Shown here: positions 25,501 through 38,456 of the stretch, piece by piece
Layout: every line of letters begins with the position of its first letter
Position numbering within the stretch: position 1 is the stretch's first letter
Assembly: GCF_036884655.1 (NCBI RefSeq)
Contig: NC_088345.1
Span: forward strand, 30,128,501 to 30,192,500
Reading direction: 5' to 3'
Origin: Musa acuminata AAA Group
Taxonomy: Eukaryota > Streptophyta > Magnoliopsida > Zingiberales > Musaceae
Length of the DNA: 64,000 bases
Position numbers and translations under genes: made by a program
Notes under the pieces: model-generated
The model's database searches: none
What the model was told of the DNA's origin: nothing
What the model saw: only the letters and a program-made list of their open reading frames with translations

Positions 25501-28500
25501 GCTGCCCACTTCGCGAGACATTGGGACTTGTCCGTCGCTCGCTTTTGAACTAATCAATTTGCTCTTTTATAGGTCTTACGGGACCTGAGCAAGGTTGCAA
25601 CTAGGCTGACCCTTTCCGGACGGATAACGCAAGGGAGCCTCATGACTTAAGCAATCCCAGCTAAGTCTGTGACATTGGCGTAAGGATGATTCACGATTTA
25701 GGCAATCCTAGCTAAATCTGTGATATTGATGCAAGGGTGCCTCACTACTTAAGCAATTTCAGCTAAGTTAATGACATTGCTGCAAGGGTGCCTTACAACT
25801 TAGGCAATTCCAGCTAAGTACGAGACACTTTGGTGTCGACGAGTCCATCTAGACCTAAAATCGCTATGCCTTACTCTCTATAATTAGTTGCATCAGGTTA
25901 CTGCTTGGGAGACACTATACAATTCATCCCTGATCTTGGAAAGGAAGTTGGAGTGCAACTAACTTGCTTGGCCTCCGCCTTCCAACTGCATGGCATTCGC
26001 TAGCTCCACTTTTTAGCTCAATGCATCGGCCACGACAATTGCTCTTCTGGGTTAGTACTCCATTGCCATATCAAACTCAGCCAGAAAGTCCTGCCACCGT
26101 GCTTGCTTTGGAGAGAATTTCTTTTGAATTTAAAAGTAACTCAATACGATGTTCCGTCCTTAACATAAATCACGTTCCGAGAAAGTAGTGCAGCCAAACT
26201 CGTAGATAGTGGACCACCATTGTCATCTTCTTCTCGTGCACCGGATATTGCTGCTCGATCTCGTTGAGCTTGGGCTCTTGTAGGCCACCGTATGACCCTC
26301 CTACATAAGTACTCCCCCAATAGCGACGTCTGAAACATCTATATAAACTTCGAAAGGCTTCCTATAGTTCAACAATTTGAGTACCGATTCTTCCAACATA
26401 GCAGCCTTTAGGCCTTGGAATACCGCTCCACATTTGTTTGACCATCGCCAAGGCTGCTCTTTCAGCAACTCTTTCAGTGGAGCTACGCGCTTCAAGTACC
26501 CTATTATGAAGCACCAATAATAGTTGACAAAACCAAGGATCTCAACTCCGGTACCTTCTTTGGTGTTCCCCACTCCGTTTGAGCAAAGTAACACTTCTCC
26601 CTTTTCACAAACAAGGTGTTTTCCCTGAGAACCTTAAAAATTGTTTAAAGGTGCTCGATATGCTCCTCGACCATTGGGCTGTAAACGACAATATTGTTCA
26701 AGTAGATAACCACAAACTTGTCCAAATACTCCTTGAATAGTTGGTTCATGAGAGTGCAAAATGTGGCCGCAGCATTGGTTAAGCCGAAAGGCTTCACTAA
26801 GAACTCGAACGCTCCATACCTGGTCACATAGGTAGTCTTCACTTCATCACCTTCAATAATGTGCACCTGATAGTAACCTGACCGAAGGTCGAATTTGAAG
26901 AAATACTTCGCTTTGCCTAGTTGGTCGAACAAGTCCGTGATGAGTGGGATGGGATACTTGTTCTTCACCATCACCTTGTTTAGGGCTCGATAATCGATGC
27001 ATAATGAGAGGCTCCTATCTTGTTTCTCTTGGAAGATGACTGGAGTTCCGAATGGTGCTTTAAAACTACGGATGAGACCACCGCTTAGCAGTTCATCTAA
27101 TTGCTTCTTGAGCTCTACCAACTCTGGAGAGGCCATACAATATGGTTCTCGCTAGAGGCTTCACTCCCAGCTCCAGCTCGATGCAATGATCCATGCCTCC
27201 GCGTGGCGATAGAGTTTTTGGCAACTCGAGTAGTATAACGTCAGTGAACTCCTTCAAAACATCCGCCACCACAGTAGGTTCACGAGTAGCCTTTATATCA
27301 AGTGGATCTAGTTTTACTACACCACAAAAGTTAATTCACCTTTTCGCACCCCCTTCTTCAATTGTAAAGTAAATATTTGTTGTGAGTCCTTGATTCCTCC
27401 TCGAGAAACTGGAACCATGCAAGGGTCATCACCTCCCATCAGATATAGAGAGTTCAGGAATGGCATTGGCACCAACTTCGTCGTATGCATAAACTTCATT
27501 CCGAGGATCACTTGGAAGTCTTCCAACGGCACCGCCATCATGTTTGTGCCTCTGCTCCACATCCCGATCTCGATGGGGACCCCCTTGGCCAGTCCAAGGA
27601 TTTGCTTAGCCTTTGAGTTCATAGCCTTCATCCGACTTGGGTTCTTTTCCAAGTTCAACCTAAGTCACCTTACTTCTCGATCAGCAATGAAATTTAGGGT
27701 AGCATCCGTGTCCACCATCGCACGAGTTGCTCGGCCATTTAGCTTGATGTCCACGTACATCAACTCGCTACTCCCTACTTTTTGTGGCTTCGTCATCATG
27801 TTCTCCCCCACTTAACCCTGCAATGTATTCAACAAATGCATTGCTCCCATGCGAGGCCCTTGCAACACCTCATCGTCATTGCTAGATTCTGAATTACTCG
27901 AACTAAGGGCAACGGCTTGGCCCTTGTCTAGACTAGGGGGATGGATTGATATTGTCAATACATTGAGAACTTACTTTTGTGAGTACTCCCTCACAATATG
28001 CAGTCCTCCGCACAAGAAGCATTCGTCGGGTTTTAAGACCTTGCCTTTTGAGCTTGGCCATTTATGGGAACTCCTTTTCTTTTGGTTGCTTCCGGACTCC
28101 TTTCCTCGGGAATAACTTAGATTGGCGATTTCCTAAAGATTGTTTCTTCTTCCCCATTGCCTCCAAGGAAACAAAGTCAATGAACCTTTCCACAATTGCA
28201 ATTGCCCCGACCACATCGATGACATTCCTTTGATGCAGTTCCTGTTGTGCCCATAACTTCAAGCTATCGAGAAAGCTGAACAGCTTGTTCTTCTCGGATA
28301 TGTCTTGTATGTCCAGTATCGGTGTAGAAAATTGCTTTATGTAGTCTCAATGGAAGTACTTTAATGGAGTTGTCTCAGCTTCCTTCTTGCCATGAACTCC
28401 TTGTTCTCGAGTATGAATTGAGTTATCAACTCCCCCACATCAAGCCCTCCCATGTGTCAAATCGACACTAGCCTTATTAGACTCTTCCCAACATGTTCAC

Positions 28501-31500
28501 CAGTGATTTAAATAGGCGCTCGAGTACTCGCCTAAGCACTCGACCGAGGCGAGGCGAGGTGAGGTGAAGCGAGGCCCGAGTACCTCGTGTGTACACCAGG
28601 CGACACACTTCAATGAGGCGTCGCCTGGGTGCTTGCCCGAACACAGGCGCTGGGCGCTTCGGGCGAGCGCCCGATTCAATTAGGCAAACCGAACCGGTTT
28701 AAGGCTAGTTCGATTCGTAGTTTCTTACCTCAAAAGCCACGCTTCACGCCTACACGACCCCGAGGAACCCTAGCACTGCTTCTGCCTCCACCGCCGACGC
28801 TTTGTACCGCTGCCTTCGTTGTAGACGTAACGGACCGAGCCTTCCTTTGTTGTCGACGAACAAGTCTGACAACCCCCATAGCTTCCTTCCGTTGTCGCTT
28901 CCTTTTTTCATCGAGAGAGAGGACTGCAGGTTCCTCCACCACCGACGGACGCCCTTTGGAGATTCCGTCGCTGCCGCTGTTACTGTCCATAACTTTCGCC
29001 GTTGTTGTCGCTGTTATCCGCAGCTTTCGTTATTGTCGCTACTGTTGTCTGCAACTTCCCTCGCCATTGCTGCTACTGCTATCCATAGCTTCCGCCATTG
29101 CCGCTATTGTCGTTCGCAACACTACCACAACTATCTTAAACTAATCCTCCGACGCTACTGCTATCTCCCTCTGTTACTGTTAACATTTTTTTCTCCCACC
29201 TCTAACTTTAAGTAATATACTATTAACAGTATATTTTTAATTTAATATCATATTTAAATTTAAATAATTATATTTTTAATTATATTATATATTTTTTATA
29301 TTTTAAAATTTTAGAGAATATTTTTTTCTCCCCCTCTAACTTAAGTAATATACTGTTAACAGTATATTTTAAATTTAACATCATATTTTATTTAAATAAT
29401 TATATTTTAAATTATATTATATATTTTTTTATATTTTAATATTTCAAAGCACCTCTCTTCACTCGGGCGAGTGCCTAAAGCCTTGAGCGTTTTGGGACCT
29501 TGGAGCTTTTTTACGCCTAACACTTTTTAAATCACTAGTATTCACCACCAAAGTTTTGCATCCCCATTCAGATACATGGTTGCTATCGAAACTTTAATTT
29601 CTTCAATCGAGCCTCATAGCTCGAAAATACTATTCCATGTCGAACAAGAAATTCTCAAGCTCCTTTGCGTCCCTGGCACCCCCATAGCAATGCAACTCGG
29701 GTGCCCTCAAGTTTTGTGCTGGAGCAACGCGGGTGTTGCTCCCTCTCGCATTCAGAGCCCTTGTCAGCAATGTAATCCTAGACATGAGTTCCGCTATAAC
29801 TTCGTGTAGGTGTTGCATGAAGTCTTTGGTGTCTTCCGTTAATTGATCTACTTGGGACTCAACCTTATCGATCCAAGATTCCACCTCCTTTTGTGAGTTC
29901 TCTATCCCAAGAAGTCTTCGTTAGCCTCAGTAGAGTTCCTCTAGACTCGCTTCAAGAATGTCAAGGCTGGTTTCCACAGTTGTAAGCCTCTCCTAATGGC
30001 TTCTTTTCCCAGTTGATGCTCCAGGTTGCACTTCCTCCACTTGTGGAGAACAGTCAACTTCTCGCTTGTTTTGTTCGCTATCGCGCTCCTCTTGAGTGGC
30101 ACTAATAATTTAAGAGCAAGTTTGCAACTTGCAACCCACCTGCGATTGCTTGGGGCAATAGTCCGACTTGTTCCGTCTTGCTCGATTCTCCACGATGCTT
30201 AGTCACGGCAAGATTGCGAAACTTTCACTGTTTGCTCGAATTGCTTGCCCGCTCTGATACCACAATGTCATGGACTTAGCTTGAATTGCCTAAGTCGTAA
30301 GATACCCTTACGTTATTCGTTCACAAAGGGTCAGCCTAGTTGCAACCTCTTATAGGTCGCGAAGGACTTATAAAAGAATAAATTGATTAGTTTGAAAGCG
30401 AGCAACGGACAAATCCCGACGTCTCACGAAGCGGACAGCTTTACAAGCAATTTAGTAAACACTTGGTGTGCAAGAGAGAAAAGAGAAGGAGAAAACAAGG
30501 ACTTTAGAAGGCATACGAATAGTCGCAAGTCTGCAAACAACTACTCATTGGGTGTCGGGGGTGTTGGCAAGTTCCTATAGGCTTAATGTACGAACTTGTG
30601 AATCCAATCAATGCCCAACATTACCCCAAATCCTCGTCCATCCAGGTGCCACTCTAGGGGTTCTAAGGTGCTAAGATGGCTAACGTTTTTCTCTGCACCA
30701 CATCCTACAAAAAATAGGCCATGGCATGTGAAAACTAAGCCATTTTAGGGTAATTTTGCCCATTCTGGCGAGCGATCGCTTTGCAGTCTCGCAAACTATT
30801 CCTGCTTACAGTTTTCAAGCAAAACACACAAACGAGGCAAAACATGCAGGCCAAACATATGTACAAGCAAATAAAAGAGACGAACGATCCGTTGACAAAG
30901 GTGTTACAGGTGCGAGACAATCATCCGTGACAATACGTTGATGGTATTAGATATTTGTTATAGAAAGTGGAACAAGAAAATAGTAGAAAAACTTACTAAG
31001 ACTAAATGGTGGAATTTTAAAGATGATAAGGCAAGGGTTTTTAAGAATAAAATGGAAAGGAGGACGACTTACAACTTGGAAGGGGATAATATTAATATTA
31101 TTTGGACCAAGGTCCGCCATACCGTACCGTACCGGAGTTTCGACCGGACCGGTACGTATCGCCAGGTACGGGCGGTACGCTTCGGTACGATAGACCTTGA
31201 TTTGGACTATGATAGCTAATAATATTAGGAGCTTGACAAAGGAGGAGATCCTTAATTAAACCAGAGATAGAGATATAGCTTTAAGAGAGAGTTGATGGTG
31301 GTGCAAGGAAGTTCAAAAAGCAATTTTTACTAAAAGATTATGTTTTAAATATTGAAAAAATTATAAAAATGAGAAAATATTTAAAAGATATAAAGTGTCT
31401 AAAAAAGAGGCTAAAAAAGCATATATAAAGCTTGTAATAATTTTTTTAATAAATTAGGCACTAAAGATAGTGAAAACAATATTTATTAAATTGTTAAAGG

Positions 31501-34500
31501 TAGGAAAAGAAAGTGTAAGAATTTAGGTAATATTAGATGCATTAAAGACGAAGATCAAGAAATAGTTGTTGATGATAATGAAATTATAGAAGGATGGATA
31601 AAATATTTTTATAAATTATTTAATGAGCATTCCACACAAGGCTTAACTTTAACGATAAATAATAGTAGATTTAATAATCATAGATTTATTCGTAAAATTA
31701 GAGCTAGTGAAGTAAAAGAAGCTTTAAAAAAGATAATATAATTAAGAGTATAAGATCTGATGGTATCCCTATCAAAATTTGGAAAAGTTTAGGGGACAAA
31801 GGAATAGCTTAGTTAAATAGCTTATTTAAGGAAATTATGAGATTCAAAATGATGTCTAATAAATGAAGAAAGAGTTTTATAGTGCTAATTTATAAGAATA
31901 AAGGTGGCATTCAAAACTGTTCTAACTATATATGAATTAAAATCATAAGTCATACTATAAAACTTTAGGAAAGAGTTACGAAAATAGGATAAGGCTTGAA
32001 ATAAATATATCTAAAAATCAATTTAGTTTTATGCCTAGAAGATCAATCATTAAAGTTTTTCATTTATTAAGTCAATCAATAGAAAAGTATAAAGAGAAAG
32101 AAAGACTTGCATATGGTTTTTAACTTTTTATTAACTTAGAGAAAGTCTATGATAAAATTCCTAGAGATATAGATATATTATGATAGGTTAAAAAATAAAA
32201 GTATATCCACTAATTACATTGATGTTATTAAGGATATGTATGATAATATAAGTACTAATGTTAAAACTATATGTAGTGTGTCTAATAAATTCTAGAATAG
32301 ATTATATCAAGGATCTGTATTAAATCTCTATATTTTCATTGATAATGAATGAACTTACTAGTCATTTACAAGATAGACCTCTTTAGTCTTTAGTGTATAT
32401 TATTTGTTGATGATATTATCTTACTTGATGGAAGCCTAAGTGAAATAAATTAAAAACTTGAGTTATTGAGGGAATCCTTAGAAGCTAAAGATTTTAGATT
32501 AAATAGGACTAAAACTGAATATATGATTTGCAATTTTAGTAATATTAGGAATAGGTAGGAGAATATAGTTAAGTTGGATGGACAAGAAGTTTCATATCTT
32601 GGATCATTTATTCAATAAGATTGAGAGATTGATGAAGATATTATTCTTACAGTAAAATCAGAATGATTAAAATGGTAAGGGGTATTAGGAGTCTTATGTG
32701 ATCAATGAATACCTTTGAAATTAAAAGAAAAATTTTAAAAGACAGTTGTGAGATCAACAATACTTTTATGATTCTTAGTGTTAGGTAGTTAAAAAATAAC
32801 ATATACAAAAAGTGTTGCTGTGGTGAGAATGTTGAGATGAATATATGAAACTATTAGGACAGATAGGAAAAGAAATATTTTTATTCGTGAACAATTAGGT
32901 ATCATTTTGATAGAAGATAAGATGAGAGATAATCGCTTAAGACGGTATGGGCATATGCCTAAGAAACCTATAAACACAGTAGTTAGAAGAAGTGAAATGA
33001 TTAATGTTAGTAGTAAAAGGAGAGACAAAAGAATATCTAAAAAGACTTAAATAGAAACTATAAATAAATATTTAAATACTTTAAACTTAACTAAATATAC
33101 GATTTTTTACAGATCTTAATGACAATCAAAAATCTATGTAGCCAACCCCAAATAGGTGAGACTTACAACTTTGTTGTTGTTGTTATTCAGGGATATTTTT
33201 TCCTTCAAATGAATAGCTCAAAGCATCGAGTTTTCTCAACTCATAAGCCCTTTTTGGTAGATCTCACTCCTTACTCTCTTTTTCTTTGCAGATGAGGCTC
33301 CAATCCACTCTTTTATACTTGGCTCTTAAAAAATTATAGCTGCATTCTCCTTCCAAAAAGAAAAAAGTTCACCAAGAAGACATTGCCCATTCATAACTTA
33401 CGAACACAAACTTGTCCACGTGCTCACAAAGCTCAATGCAACCATCTTGGTTTTAATTAAATATAAAGTGTAGCAACATATAGATCAAAGCATTTAAGTA
33501 CAAGGACCTCCTTAAAATATTTGAAATTAAAGCCTCTTACTATGCAGAACATTTCCTTTTAATCCAGCACTACACCTTACATGACTCTCATACAGTAACT
33601 TTACCATAAATTATTTGGTCTTCCACCATCCTGAGACCAACATATCAAGACTCGATATTACTTGCATTATAAAAGCATATCAATTCAAAAAAAAATCATC
33701 TTATCAGCAAGAAAAAGCAGCAATTTTTACTATAAAATAAGAGTAAATTTTTGTTTTAGTAATTTGCAGCTAGCACACTGAATCTAGGTTTACTAGGGTG
33801 TGACAGTCACAGGTTCATGAAGTTGAAAATTCAACAAGAGCTTGTCAGAGGTAATATGTCAACTGAAATAAACAGGAGATCTTATGTGAAAGAAGTGTAC
33901 CTGAAGTTGTTGATGGACTTGTTCAAACTTTGATTCCTGAAAACCCAAAACAGTTATCAAAACATATTAAAATTATAAACACAAAAAAAAAAAGAGAGAA
34001 CCTGCACAAAGCCTTGAGAACAATGAACCAGCTGCCCACCTGCTCATGTAGTGCCTCTCTTAGATAGGTAACCAGAGTTGCTCTAGATGATTCAACTGAT
34101 TTTAGGTGTTCAATGCATTCTCCTAGTCTGCCATGCTGTGTCTGCAACTCCACAACTACTTCAGATCCATTGGAATTCCCTATCATACATATGATAAAAC
34201 AAAAAGAAAGATGAAACACATCACAAAAAGAGATATCAAGTGGATAAGTATGCGTTGAAATATATTGCTCAACAAACCTCCACCTTTAAAGGAGTTATAT
34301 TACCACGAAACATGAAGACACATTTACTCAAGCATACATATAAATCGATCTTTTTATAGTCATGAAACAAAATTGCAATTTGCAATGAATTGTTTTATCT
34401 TTGGTGATAAAACTAGGGGGAACCTAGTACATTGAATGTAATCTACAATGGAAAAAATAATATAAAACAAATTAAGATGAATTCAGAGTAAACAAATTAT

Positions 34501-37500
34501 ATTGGAGAAGATAGAGATCAAACTTTAAAGTTTAAACTATCCAAATATTTCATATGAAAACACAGTCAGCTGTGGAACACAACTCCAAAAAGAGAGTTTT
34601 AAGGAAAACATGAAGAACTTTAAGACTGATTGTCAACTTCACATCAACACTAGAAAAACAATATGCCTAATCAATAAATTGAGACAAGGGAAAGGCTTGA
34701 CTCTTTAGCTTTATGTATTAGAATCTCCAAACCGAAACAAAAAAGTTAGTTTCTGATAAAGTTAGTTTCCGAAAGATTAAATCCATGAGAAAATTTTAGA
34801 TGTCAACTGTCAAGACCCTATGAGAAATCCAACTTAGGAGACTGAACATGAATAGTTGATCAAAGGAACCAAAGAAAGAAACAACACAATCCAAATCAAA
34901 GGCTTACAGAGAAAGAATTCTTTGATAGTGAGAAGCCAGCCCACAAATTTAATTTTCTTCACAAATACCTTTGACTCAAGTACCCTGCAACATAGAAGAG
35001 AGGTGCTAATAGTCTGGGCTCCTATCCAGTAACTACTTTTCTGCAAGAGAAAGTAGCACCTGCAAGAAAGAACAAAAGCAGAAAGAATGGGAGAGGGAAT
35101 GGAGGGTTGGGAGGGCACAAGAAAGAGAGGGGGGGGGTGGGGTTGGTGTGGGTGTTGAAGAGAGAGAGTTTTCATAGTTGTAGAGAAAAAACTAATCTTA
35201 TAAGAGAAAAACTTGCAAGAGAAACTTCTAGAATTTTCAAAATATTGGTTGTAATAGGTATAATTAGCTAAACCTTTACTCAGGGACTATGGAACACCAA
35301 TAAAACTCACAAAAGGAGTATTTTGACAGACTAAACCAGATAATTAGAAAAGATGAAATCTTTCTTAAAATACCTAAATACATAGAAAAAGTTTCAAATT
35401 TAGAATACGGTTGACCTAGACTATTTTCTCCTTGTTAGAGTTGCTTAGGACTGCCATGGATGGTCAAATCCTAGTTGGGCTGAATCTGATTCCAATTAAA
35501 GGTTGTCCTACAATTATACATAAGTTATGACTCTAGCTCAATTCAAAATAAGAAACAATTTTCAGACTTTGTCGAATCCTTCTGGTAGAAGTTGGCCCAG
35601 ACCTAGATGAAAAGATTTCATGCTAGTTAGCAACTAATGGAATAGTATCAAGCCCTTCATAATGACTTAAAAAATCCAAATAAAGCCAATTCAACCATGC
35701 TGAACTCTAGCCCAAGATGACTTGTTACAGTGGTTGAGCAAGCTAGGGCTAATGCAGCATCTCATATCACTTTTTGACTAATGCAGTGATTTAAAAAGTG
35801 TTAGGCGCCAATAGGCACTAAGGTCCAAAAACGCCCGAGGCGCTAGACGCTCGCCCGAGCGAAACAAGCCACTAAAATATAAATATATATAATATAATTA
35901 ATAAATATAATTATTTAAATAAAAAATATGATATTAAATTAAGAAAATCTTATAAAATCACAATATCACATTAACAAAAAGTCTCAAAATTCAAAACAAT
36001 AACAATAATTTCAAATAAAATAAAAAATAGCAGTATTAAAATCAAAATAATATATTATTAATCTAATAAATAAAAAATATTGTTACTAGTATACGGTTAA
36101 CAGTATACAATTAATATACTATTAATAGTATACTATCGAGTCGATGTGAGAAGAGTGAGTAAGAGTAAGACAACAGCGGCGAGCAGCGGCAGCGAGAGCA
36201 GTGACAATAGCAACGAGCAACGATAGTGCCAGCGGCAACGGTAACGATAGTGCCAGCGGCAGCGGTAACAAGAGTGCAGCATAAGAGTAACACCATGGTA
36301 TGCAATTTCGACGGCAAAATCGTGAGCAAGGTTAGGTTGGGGAAGTCGTGAGAGGGATGCTGTGAGGCTGACATCGATGCTTTAGTTGATTCGATTGAAC
36401 CAACTAAAGCACCGGGGTCGCCTGGTTTAACCCGGGCGCTCGCCTAAGCGCCCAGGCGGTGCCTCTTTGAAGCGCGTCGCCTGGACATGAAGTGAGGCGC
36501 TCGGGCCTTGCCTCGCCTCGCCCGAGCACCTATTGAAATCACTGGACTAATGTGATCCAATCTAGATCTTTAAATCACCCAATACAAGCTAATTTTGTAA
36601 TAGGAATGGTCTAATGATGTTTTAGGTTAAGCTAACGAGGTTTGTGTAGGATGTGAATTACATCAAAGTCCCCAAGCTAGTGATGTTGAACCTTGTGGTA
36701 GCAATGCTTTTGTAAATATCCTTTTAACATGATAGGCCAATATTAATAGCTCAGTTGTGCCTCTAAGTTAACTTAGGAGAACATGTCCTTATGTTGCATC
36801 TGTTGCAACGGGGATCTGGCATGCATTATGACATTTAAATTATATACTAAAAAGAATCAGATTGACAGTACCTTTGGAGGACTGACCAAAACAAATAAAT
36901 TCTTTTGAAATCATATTCAGATCCATCCGTTAAAATCCATGATAATTTTAGCCTTATATATTTTAGGACTATACCTTCAACTGCCATTGAAATCAAAATT
37001 ATAAGGAAAAAACCAAGTACCGAAACTTGTTTTTCGAGTGTTATTATTTTTGGAAGAGAGAAGTTGTTAAGCATTCGGAACTTAGATGAGGGAGAAATTC
37101 TCTTGAAGGCAGCATAATCCTTTACTCTACTTAGTTTAACGGCGGAAGATGGCCATATTCTATATCTCACTTCCAACAAAAGATTGCGCCGAGAGAGATT
37201 CTCTCGAAGGCAGCAAAATCCTTTATTTTACTTAGTTTAAGTGCAAAAAATGCCCACATTTTGAATCTCACTTCCAGAAAAAGATTAAGCCAAGGGCTTG
37301 TCAGATAAAACCCTTCCGAATATCAAGTTAGTATGTGTCATATTGCGTCGAGGGTTTATCCAACCAAACCAATCTAACAGTCAAGTTAGCATGCGTCCAT
37401 GGATGTCTAAAGCCCATAAGTGTTAGTTTAGCTAGTTTTCTATGAAAACATACATGAGATGTCACTTTATATATCCTTGTACTTATAACCGCCATAAATA

Positions 37501-38398
37501 CTCTCTTTAGATGCATACTCAATCTTCATCATCTTGGGTAGCTGAAGTGGCATGTTGGATTCCAGCTAGATTCCACGTGTCGAGTTCCAATTTGCCGGAA
37601 ATAATGGCCATATCAGGCTCTTTAGAAAGGTAACATAATAACCAAAGCCATTAACTTTTCTCCACTTTTGATGTCAATCAGAGTGATGAATTAGAGTCTG
37701 AATCAGGCACAATTTGGTATGTATTTTCTGAGCATATAGGATACTGCCTTGCGGACCTGCAGAAGTTATTTTCAAATGGCTGATTAGGGCCAGATGATCG
37801 TGTTGTGCTGGACTACAGGACTGTTGCAGGCAGAAATTTTCTTCAGCTTGCAGTAACTTGGGACTGAGTGAAATAAATCAGATGCTGGATTTTTGTTCTT
37901 CTTCATCCCAAATACCTTGACAATTCAATAATGAGAACTTATGTGATCATCTAATCTATCCAGTAAGGACCATAGTGTGATTACATGGTTATAATCTTAC
38001 TTGGCAAGTTTGTGTTACTATTTAAAATTGGTTGGTTGATGCCTCTGATTTGATTGTCGAATTGTGTAATGTTATAGGATTTCTCAGTGTAATGTTTTGG
38101 GTGCAAATTGTAGTCATCAGGTTCATAAGCTTAGTTTGTTCTTCCTTGGACTTGTGCTGGCTGGGAGCTATTTGAAACCTGTAATATCAAGAAACTGCTG
38201 AAATAATAGGGTACTCTCCAGTGATGCTTAGATAACTGAGATCTCTACCCTGATGGGTTCTTCAATCAATAATCACTGCAGGAGCCCTTTCATATTCTCA
38301 ATAAGGGTAACATAGTTGCAAGAAGTGTAGGATAAAAATTCACAAAAAGTGTTACATCCATCTACTACTACTACTACTACTACTACATCTACTACTAC

Positions 38399-38456
<58 letters not shown>

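Larger units (their letters stand above)
23004..30932 (-). mobile_element. complete, decayed Ty3/gypsy chromovirus
   Basis: LTRs are at 30266-30932 (5') and 23004-23626 (3'); the element reads on the minus strand, the same sense as the host gene. A tRNA-Met primer site (TGGTATCAGAGC, 30251-30262 complement) abuts the 5' LTR, and the purine tract AATTGGGGAGAA abuts the 3' LTR. The flanks share ATAC on both sides. Gag, protease, reverse transcriptase, RNase H, integrase and a chromodomain relic follow in order. It sits inside an RTE LINE, and a solo LTR and a hAT-like element sit inside it. Subtracting those leaves about 6.1 kb, normal for the family. Confidence 0.93.
4517..33900 (-). other. 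intron 6 of CID gene, 29.4 kb
   Basis: The donor GTACAC is at 33900 and the acceptor TTGTTCCAG ends at 4517. It contains two interrupted LINEs, a complete copia, a complete gypsy, three hAT-like elements and a solo LTR, all decayed. The exon 6-exon 7 junction preserves phase and coiled-coil register, which supports one continuous gene. Confidence 0.75.

Noticed and set aside
28629..29215. Frames of 137-171 codons in hAT copy 3
   Set aside because: They lie inside the transposon core and have repeat composition.
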